Part shown: positions 14,667-19,469 of the stretch, in pieces | Layout: the number at the start of each line of letters is the position of its first letter | How positions within the stretch are numbered: the first letter of the stretch is position 1 | From: Spirochaetaceae bacterium | GTDB lineage: Bacteria; Spirochaetota; Spirochaetia; Treponematales; Breznakiellaceae | Direction of reading: 5' to 3' | Length of the DNA stretch: 19,469 nucleotides | NCBI GenBank assembly: GCA_031256815.1 | Contig: JAIRPU010000028.1 | Location: forward strand, 1 to 19,469 | The notes under the pieces: generated by a model | Told to the model about the DNA's origin: nothing | Databases searched by the model: none | Seen by the model: the letters and a program-made list of their open reading frames with translations, nothing else | Made by a program: the position numbers and the translations under genes

Positions 14667-15527
14667 ATGATTATCAATCACAACCTCAGCGCAATGTTCG
14701 CTGACCGTTCACTTGGCGTTACGCAGGTGAGTTATGACAAGAATTCCGAAAAACTTTCGTCCGGTTTACGGATTAACCGTGCTGGTGACGACGCTTCTGG
14801 TCTTGCTGTATCAGAAAAAATGCGCAGCCAGATTCGCGGCTTAAACCGCGCGTCCGCTAACGCCGCAGACGACATTTCGTTCATTCAAACGGCGGAAGGT
14901 TATTTGCAGGAAAGCGAAGACATAATTCAGCGCATAAGAGAACTTTCGGTTCAGGCAGCCAACGGTATCTACACCGAAGAAGACAGGATGCAGATTCAGG
15001 TCGAAGTTTCGCAGCTTGTCGACGAAGTTGACCGTATTGCCAGCCATGCGCAGTTTAACGGAATGAATATGCTTACAGGCCGGTTTGCCCGGTCGACAGG
15101 CGATAACACCGTTACCGGTTCAATGTGGTTCCATATTGGCGCAAACATTGACCAGCGCGAACAGGCTTTCATCGGCACAATGACATCCAAGGCGCTTGGG
15201 CTGCGTGATGTTGGTGACGACACAATCATCACGCTGGAAACAATGGACAGCGCGAACCGTACAATAGGCATTCTGGATAATTCGATAAAGATTATCAATA
15301 AACAGAGAGCCGACCTTGGCGCTTATCAAAACCGCCTTGAACACGCGATTCGCGGCCTTGACATTGGTGCCGAAAACTTGCAAGCGGCGGAATCACGAAT
15401 TCGTGATACCGACATGGCAGGTACCATGGTTAATTACACGCGTGACCAAATTCTCACGCAGGCTGGAACGGCAATGCTTGCGCAGGCCAACCAGAGATCA
15501 AGCTCGGTCTTGCAACTTTTGCAGTAG
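14667..15527 (+). CDS. flaB: Periplasmic flagellar core flagellin FlaB
   Basis: This 286-aa flagellin is a close paralogue of the first and has the same length. It keeps the D0/D1 ends (MIINHNLSAMFADRSLGVTQ, then AAESRIRDTDMAGTM, then AQANQRSSSVLQLLQ) and the middle segment GRFARSTGDNTVTGSMW near residue 137. It forms the filament core together with the other FlaB proteins. ATG 14667 is preferred over the in-frame ATG at 14655 because GGAGGAAGG, the ribosome binding site, lies between them. A nearly perfect sigma-28 promoter lies upstream, and a 14-bp hairpin follows 29 nt after the stop. Together with the next flaB, flaG and fliD it resembles the flaB1-flaB3-fliD locus known from Treponema pallidum, but I cannot fix the number from sequence alone. 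Confidence 0.95.
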   Translation: MIINHNLSAMFADRSLGVTQVSYDKNSEKLSSGLRINRAGDDASGLAVSEKMRSQIRGLNRASANAADDISFIQTAEGYLQESEDIIQRIRELSVQAANGIYTEEDRMQIQVEVSQLVDEVDRIASHAQFNGMNMLTGRFARSTGDNTVTGSMWFHIGANIDQREQAFIGTMTSKALGLRDVGDDTIITLETMDSANRTIGILDNSIKIINKQRADLGAYQNRLEHAIRGLDIGAENLQAAESRIRDTDMAGTMVNYTRDQILTQAGTAMLAQANQRSSSVLQLLQ

Positions 15528-15556
15528 TAGAATATACTATAGGTTGACTGAAGGGA

Positions 15557-15592
15557 GGGGCGCTCCGGTCGAATTTTTGGCCGGGGCGCTCC
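15557..15592 (+). terminator. Strong 14-bp hairpin after the second flaB
   Basis: The arms 15557-15570 and 15579-15592 pair at all 14 positions in RNA (three G-U pairs) around an 8-nt loop GAATTTTT. At the DNA level the arms look like a direct repeat of GGGGCGCTCC. No T run follows, so partial termination or mRNA 3'-end protection is more likely than full termination. Confidence 0.55.
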
Positions 15593-15617
15593 GTGTTATT
15601 TGACAAACACTCTCTAT

Positions 15618-15641
15618 GACCCGGATGTGTAACATCCGGTC
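15618..15641 (+). other. Small hairpin in the flaB-flaB spacer
   Basis: CCGGATG (15621-15627) pairs with CATCCGG (15633-15639) around TGTAA, extended by two pairs after a bulged C. Confidence 0.5.
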
Positions 15642-15646
15642 TGCAC

Positions 15647-15693
15647 ACGGAGGGCTTTTTACAACTCATTTTGAGTTGTAAAAAGCGTTCCGT
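15647..15693 (+). other. Long hairpin in the flaB-flaB spacer
   Basis: GCTTTTTACAACTCA (15654-15668) pairs perfectly with TGAGTTGTAAAAAGC (15672-15686) around TTT. After one mismatch six more pairs (15647-15652 with 15688-15693) extend it. This is the longest perfect stem in the window. It is not followed by T residues, so it looks like an RNA control or stability element rather than a simple terminator. Confidence 0.65.
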
Positions 15694-15706
15694 TCAAAGT
15701 TAAGCA

Positions 15707-15729
15707 GGTGAATTGCGCGAAGATTCACC
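15707..15729 (+). other. Hairpin in the leader of the third flaB
   Basis: GGTGAAT (15707-15713) pairs with ATTCACC (15723-15729), loop of 9 nt, about 70 nt before the flagellin ATG. Confidence 0.45.
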
Positions 15730-15796
15730 GGTAGTACTTGGTGCGGGGCGCCCTTTGCATGGAAAGCAGAGGGAATACCAATCATGGAGGGTTATA

Positions 15797-16645
15797 ATGG
15801 TAATTAACCACAATTTGAGCGCCATGTTTGCCAATCGTTCGCTGGGTGTAACTCAGGCTGATACGACAAAGGCCATGGAAAAACTTTCGTCCGGTATGCG
15901 GATTAACCGCGCCGGAGATGACGCTTCGGGACTTGCAGTATCCGAAAAGATGCGCAGCCAGATTCGCGGACTTAACCAGGCGGGCAGGAATATTCAGAAT
16001 GGTATTTCGTTTATTCAGGCTACAGAAGGTTATCTCCAGGAAACCCAGGATATTCTGGGCAGGCTTCGTGAACTTTCGGTTCAGGCAGCCAACGGCATCT
16101 ACACTGATGACGACCGGCAGATGATTCAGGTTGAAGTTTCACAGCTTGTTGACGAAGTAAACCGCATTGCCAGCCACGCGCAGTTTAACGGCATGAATAT
16201 GCTTACAGGCGCGTTTGCAATGGACGGCGGCGCAAGAACAATGCAGCTTCATGTCGGCGCCAATATGGATCAGAACGAAAGGATGTATATTGGGGCAATG
16301 ACGGCACAGGCGCTTAAGCTTGTCGATGACGGAGACCAGGGTGAATTTAACATCGGTACTCCCGAAGGGGCAAACAAGGGCATTGGAAGAGTTGACGAGG
16401 CATTAAAGATGGTTTCCAAACAGCGCGCAGATCTTGGCGCGTTCCAGAACCGTTTTGAAATGGCCGCCAATGGTGTAGCGGTTGCCGCAGAAAATCTGCA
16501 AGCTGCCGAATCACGGATTCGTGACTCTAACATGGCTTCCGAAATGGTTGAATACACCCGCGATTCTATTTTAACACAAGCGGGCGTAGCGATGCTGGCT
16601 CAGGCCAATGTCAGAAACCAGTCGGCGCTTCAGCTTCTTGGCTAG
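15797..16645 (+). CDS. flaB: Periplasmic flagellar core flagellin FlaB, shorter middle segment
   Basis: This 282-aa third flagellin has typical ends (MVINHNLSAMFANRSLGVTQ, then AAESRIRDSNMASEM, then NQSALQLLG). Its middle part differs: near residue 137 it reads GAFAMDGGARTMQLHVGANMDQ, four residues shorter than the other two and lacking their VTxSMWFHIGAN stretch. ATG 15797 is chosen because GGAGGG (15786-15791) stands just before it; the longer frame from 15713 only adds non-flagellin sequence. I found no sigma-28 promoter in the 269-nt spacer upstream, so it is probably transcribed through from the previous flaB and controlled by the hairpins between them. Confidence 0.94.
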   Translation: MVINHNLSAMFANRSLGVTQADTTKAMEKLSSGMRINRAGDDASGLAVSEKMRSQIRGLNQAGRNIQNGISFIQATEGYLQETQDILGRLRELSVQAANGIYTDDDRQMIQVEVSQLVDEVNRIASHAQFNGMNMLTGAFAMDGGARTMQLHVGANMDQNERMYIGAMTAQALKLVDDGDQGEFNIGTPEGANKGIGRVDEALKMVSKQRADLGAFQNRFEMAANGVAVAAENLQAAESRIRDSNMASEMVEYTRDSILTQAGVAMLAQANVRNQSALQLLG

Positions 16646-16692
16646 TGGCGCAAACGGCGAAAAGAGACTTCTGGATGTTGTCTTTTACCGCC

Positions 16693-16712
16693 GTTCCCCT
16701 TAACCGGGGAAC
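16693..16712 (+). other. 7-bp hairpin upstream of the terminator
   Basis: GTTCCCC (16693-16699) pairs with GGGGAAC (16706-16712) around TTAACC, immediately before the intrinsic terminator. Confidence 0.5.
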
Positions 16713-16716
16713 CAAT

Positions 16717-16752
16717 CAAAAGGGAAGTTCGCGCGCTTCCCTTTTGTTTTTT
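16717..16752 (+). terminator. Intrinsic terminator after the third flaB
   Basis: CAAAAGGGAAG (16717-16727) pairs with CTTCCCTTTTG (16736-16746), 11 perfect pairs and an 8-nt loop, followed at once by TTTTTT (16747-16752). This is the only textbook Rho-independent terminator in the window. It separates flagellin expression from flaG-fliD, which must rely on leakage or an unseen promoter. Confidence 0.88.
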
Positions 16753-16787
16753 ATGTTTAAAGATGATTGAAAGAATATGAGGATAAT

Positions 16788-17132
16788 ATGAATTTACAAA
16801 TTAGCAAGGCTGGTGGAGGGGAACAATTAGAGATGAGACGTCTGCAGCAGGATAAGCAGCGCTCCCGTGTCGAGGCTCTTTCTCGCGCATTGCCGGCGAA
16901 TAGCGGCAATGCCGCAGAACGCGAGGCTGCTGCCGCCCGGTTAAGAAAAATAACAGGTTCTTTCAATAAAAAATTACAATATGAGGTAGACCACAAATCA
17001 GGCGAAATTACAGTAAAAGTAATAGACGGCGCAACGGATAAGGTGCTAAAAGTGCTGCCGCCGGAGGAACTCCAGCGTTTAAGGCACGCCATGGACGATG
17101 CAGTTGCCATTTTGCTTGACGAGAAAGTTTAA
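16788..17132 (+). CDS. flaG: FlaG-family flagellar protein
   Basis: The 114-aa protein belongs to the FlaG family, small proteins that affect filament length or assembly. The N-terminal half is a charged helix (EMRRLQQDKQRSRVEALSRA). The C-terminal domain has the signature LQYEVDHKSGEITVKVIDGAT, then KVLKVLPPEELQRLRHAMDD. ATG 16788 is chosen because GAGG (16779-16782) precedes it, rather than TTG 16767. It stops 2 nt before fliD, the usual flaG-fliD pairing. Confidence 0.9.
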   Translation: MNLQISKAGGGEQLEMRRLQQDKQRSRVEALSRALPANSGNAAEREAAAARLRKITGSFNKKLQYEVDHKSGEITVKVIDGATDKVLKVLPPEELQRLRHAMDDAVAILLDEKV

Positions 17133-17134
17133 AT

Positions 17135-19261
17135 ATGCCGGACATTTCTATACCAGGCGTAAAAAGCCGTTTCGACACAGATAAAACCATAGAAGCGCTT
17201 ATGCAAATTGAGCGTATTCCGCGTAATCGCGTGGAAAAATCCGTAGAAACCATGCAGGGGCAAAAAACTACATGGCAAACGCTTGGAAGGCGCATAAGCG
17301 ATTTACGCGATGGAGCGAATCAGCTTTTTTCGTATCAAAATCCGTTTAACGACCGCAGCGCCGAATCATCCGATACTACAGTGCTTGATGTTACGGCAAG
17401 CCGCGAAGCCCGCGCGCAGGAACATGATTTTACAATCCGGCAAATTGCCAAACCGGACAGATTCATGTCAAACCCGCTTGATAAAGAATACAAAGTAGCG
17501 GCGGGGAATTACAGTTTTAAAATAGGCGAAACCGAAGTAAGTTTTAAATTTCAGGGCGGCGGCCTCCGCGAATTTACAGACGCGATTAAACGCCGTTCAA
17601 ACGGCAAACTCAGCGCTTCAACGTTGTCAATAAAACAGGGAACCTACTCTTTAATTATAGGTTCTGAAATAACAGGCAAAGATAATAAACTTGTTTTTGA
17701 AAAAGACGCGCTAAAGCTGGCCCTTTCTACGGGTATGGTTGAGCAAAAAACCGCCGAACCTGTAACAATAAATATTAAGGCCGCTCCGGCTGCCGTTAAC
17801 GGCCAGGCGCCGGAAACCGTTGTTACGGCAACCCGCGGCGATTCGCTAAAAGCCGCTCCAATGAGCGAAACACAAATAGCTTTTGGCAATATTGAACCCT
17901 CTTCCAGCATGGTGTTGAAGTTTGAAACTTCAGTTTCAAGCATAGAGAAAGTTGCTCTGCCTTCCGCAGCCGGAGTTGAAGAAGCCGCCGGCGAGGAGGG
18001 CGCACAGGCCGCCGAAGGCGAGACTGCCGAAGCTGCCGGCGAGAACGCAGAGGCGGCAGACGCGGCAGACACGGAACAAGACGCCCTTGCAGCCGGAGTT
18101 GAAGAGGCCGGTGAAGCTGCCGCCGCGGACGCAGAAGCCGCAGGCGCGGCAGAAGAAGGCGCTTCCGCCGTTGAATTGCAGCCGCCTGAATCGCTTGCCG
18201 TAATCGCTTTAAAATTTACAGACGGTACAAGCGTAGACCTGCCTGCGATACGGAACGGCGAAAAATGGTCGTCCAACACATTCAATCTGTTTGAAATTTC
18301 AGGCGGAAAGACGGTTTCCATGCTGGAGATAAAAAATACAAATCCAAAACACGAAATTTCGATTCGTAATATTCAGGTGCTTGACCCTGTTCCAAAAAAC
18401 AAATCTGAACCTCTTAATGCTGTTTCAACCGCGCAAGACGCTATTTTAATGATGGACGGCATAGAAATAGAGCGCCCTTCAAATAAAATAGATGATATTG
18501 TTCCTGGCCTTACGCTGAATTTAAAAAATACTTCCGAAATACCGGTTTCTGTGCGCGTAGAACAGGATAATAAAGCGGTAAAAGAAGCTGTTATAGACGT
18601 AGTTGGCAATTATAACAGGCTTATGGCAGAAATAAATATATTAACCCGCTCGGACGATCGCGTGTTAAACGAACTTACTTACATAAAAGAAGATGAACGC
18701 GAAGAAATGCGCAAAAGGCTTGGCTCTCTTGCCAACGATTCTTCGATTTTAAAATTGAAAAGCGATTTAATTTCTATAGTGAATTCGCCATACAATACAA
18801 GCGCCGACCCGGCGGCCATGCTTGCCAGTTTTGGTATTTCTACAGATGCGCGGCGTTCCGGCGCTACAGGTTACGACCCTTCAAGGCTGCGCGGTTATCT
18901 CGAAATTGACGAAAAAGCGTTTGATGAGGCGCTTGCTTCAAATTTTGATAAACTTCGCGAACTTATGGGGCGCGATATGGACGGCGATCTTGTTATTGAT
19001 TCCGGACTGGCATACCAAATCGTACACACTACACGTCCTTTTGTTGAAATTGGAGGCGTTATAGCCAATAAAACACAGGGGCTGGATTCAAAAATTGCCG
19101 CCGATAACCGGCGTATCGCGAATTATGACCGCCAGCTTGAGCGAAAAGAAGCCGATTTGCGCCGTCAATACGCTCAAATGGAAGACGCTTACAGCCGTAT
19201 GGAACGAATGACCGGCTCCCTGGATAACTTTGCCGCGCAAAATTCAAATAACAAACGTTAA
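17135..19261 (+). CDS. fliD: Flagellar hook-associated protein 2 / filament cap FliD, with acidic insert
   Basis: FliD caps the growing filament and guides flagellin folding; in spirochaetes this happens in the periplasm. The 708-aa protein has the FliD N-terminal domain (MPDISIPGVKSRFDTDKTIEALMQ through about residue 105). The C-terminal domain begins near 430 (QDAILMMDGIEIERPSN, VPGLTLNLKNTSE). A terminal coiled coil (about 645-705) contains DSKIAADNRRIANYDRQLE. Between the domains, residues 278-350 form a low-complexity Ala/Glu/Gly/Asp stretch with no Lys or Arg. It contains the repeat AAGVEEA at 278 and 319, encoded by an identical 17-nt repeat (17966-17982, 18089-18105). The ribosome binding site is weak, and coupling to flaG is likely. 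Confidence 0.95.
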   Translation: MPDISIPGVKSRFDTDKTIEALMQIERIPRNRVEKSVETMQGQKTTWQTLGRRISDLRDGANQLFSYQNPFNDRSAESSDTTVLDVTASREARAQEHDFTIRQIAKPDRFMSNPLDKEYKVAAGNYSFKIGETEVSFKFQGGGLREFTDAIKRRSNGKLSASTLSIKQGTYSLIIGSEITGKDNKLVFEKDALKLALSTGMVEQKTAEPVTINIKAAPAAVNGQAPETVVTATRGDSLKAAPMSETQIAFGNIEPSSSMVLKFETSVSSIEKVALPSAAGVEEAAGEEGAQAAEGETAEAAGENAEAADAADTEQDALAAGVEEAGEAAAADAEAAGAAEEGASAVELQPPESLAVIALKFTDGTSVDLPAIRNGEKWSSNTFNLFEISGGKTVSMLEIKNTNPKHEISIRNIQVLDPVPKNKSEPLNAVSTAQDAILMMDGIEIERPSNKIDDIVPGLTLNLKNTSEIPVSVRVEQDNKAVKEAVIDVVGNYNRLMAEINILTRSDDRVLNELTYIKEDEREEMRKRLGSLANDSSILKLKSDLISIVNSPYNTSADPAAMLASFGISTDARRSGATGYDPSRLRGYLEIDEKAFDEALASNFDKLRELMGRDMDGDLVIDSGLAYQIVHTTRPFVEIGGVIANKTQGLDSKIAADNRRIANYDRQLERKEADLRRQYAQMEDAYSRMERMTGSLDNFAAQNSNNKR
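17966..18105 (+). repeat. 17-nt direct repeat in the fliD insert
   Basis: GCAGCCGGAGTTGAAGA occurs at 17966-17982 and at 18089-18105, exactly 123 nt (41 codons) apart and in the same frame. This suggests the insert grew by in-frame duplication. Confidence 0.8.
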
Positions 19262-19273
19262 CACGCAAACAAT

Positions 19274-19286
19274 CCCCCCCCCCCCC
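19274..19286 (+). repeat. Poly-C tract (C13) after fliD
   Basis: Thirteen consecutive C residues start 13 nt after the fliD stop. Tracts of this length slip during replication. It is complementary to the G12 tract 134 nt further on. Confidence 0.9.
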
Positions 19287-19310
19287 GAAGAACCCGAAAA
19301 GAAAATTTTA

Positions 19311-19341
19311 AAATAAATACAGCCTGTGGTTGTGTTTATTT
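19311..19341 (+). terminator. Possible terminator of flaG-fliD
   Basis: AAATAAATACA (19311-19321) pairs with TGTGTTTATTT (19331-19341), 11 pairs including one G-U, 9-nt loop, with a T-rich right arm. A second weak candidate is TTAACA-AA-TGTTAA (19360-19373) followed by GCGC and eight T residues (19378-19385). Both stems are AT-rich. Confidence 0.4.
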
Positions 19342-19415
19342 GCCTTGCAGACGATGAGATTAACAAATGTTAAGCGCTTTTTTTTGAATTTTTGCCTGTT
19401 TTTGGCAAAAAACTG

Positions 19416-19442
19416 TTGACGGGGGGGGGGGGTAATGATACT
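19416..19442 (+). promoter_or_regulatory. Promoter with poly-G spacer, probably phase-variable
   Basis: A -35-like TTGACG (19416-19421) overlaps the start of a G12 run (19421-19432), and a -10-like GATACT lies at 19437-19442. The present spacing is 15 nt, and two more G residues would give the optimal 17. A ribosome-binding-like AGGGAG (19463-19468) ends the window, so the target gene should begin within about 10 nt beyond it. Length changes in such tracts are known to alter promoter strength in Treponema pallidum (tpr genes and TP0126). Confidence 0.6.
19421..19432 (+). repeat. Poly-G tract (G12)
   Basis: Twelve consecutive G residues lie between TTGAC and TAATGATACT. It is a contingency-type homopolymer located in a promoter, not in a coding region. 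Confidence 0.9.
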
Positions 19443-19469
19443 TTAAATACCAGTTTGTTTACAGGGAGT

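Noticed and set aside
15713..15796. 28-residue N-terminal extension of the third flagellin
   Set aside because: Flagellins of this family begin at M-[IV]-INHN, and a ribosome binding site stands directly before ATG 15797.
15528..15796. Riboswitch or tRNA in the flaB spacer
   Set aside because: The stems do not form a cloverleaf or any riboswitch core I recognise; they are reported only as hairpins.
17644..18321. 225-aa Ala/Ser/Pro-rich open frame on the minus strand
   Set aside because: It is the complement of the low-complexity part of fliD and has no independent support.

Overview
The window reads as chromosome from a host-associated spirochaete, most likely a Treponema. It carries three core flagellin genes of the short, two-domain FlaB type found in periplasmic flagella. 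FlaG and the cap protein FliD lie directly downstream. Two FlaB genes have close matches to the sigma-28 promoter, and homopolymeric G/C tracts lie in the last intergenic region, as in other treponemes. The species cannot be named from the sequence alone.

Layout. (1) 1-161: a GC-rich cluster of hairpins sharing a CGC-TTT-GCG core. (2) 172-3029, minus strand: a ferrous-iron uptake operon feoA-feoA-feoB behind a near-consensus sigma-70 promoter. (3) 3235-4857: an N6-adenine DNA methyltransferase of the Eco57I/type IIG kind, about half the usual length. It may have lost its nuclease part by an internal deletion. (4) 4900-5388, minus: a small predicted outer-membrane barrel. (5) 5711-6061: a small XRE-type DNA-binding protein, followed by about 250 bp of very GC-rich repeats. 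(6) 6537-17132 and on to 19261, all on the plus strand: flaB, a GT4 glycosyltransferase, a LolD/LolE-like ABC exporter (ATPase plus two FtsX-type permeases), a LolA-like periplasmic protein, a predicted outer-membrane protein, rimP, flaB, flaB, flaG and fliD. (7) 19262-19469: a C13 tract, weak terminator-like hairpins, and a G12 tract between a -35-like TTGACG and a -10-like GATACT. A ribosome binding site lies at the window edge, so the next gene must start just outside.

How the genes fit together. The right two thirds mixes filament assembly (three flagellins, FlaG, FliD) with envelope export. The exporter, carrier and outer-membrane genes are tightly packed and look like one route from inner to outer membrane. 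The glycosyltransferase starts 2 nt after a flagellin stop codon, which suggests flagellin glycosylation. The most notable observations are the poly-G promoter at the right end, the highly structured spacer between the second and third flaB, the truncated-looking methyltransferase, the acidic Ala/Glu insert in FliD, and the two GC-rich palindrome clusters. I saw no tRNA, rRNA, CRISPR array or insertion sequence.
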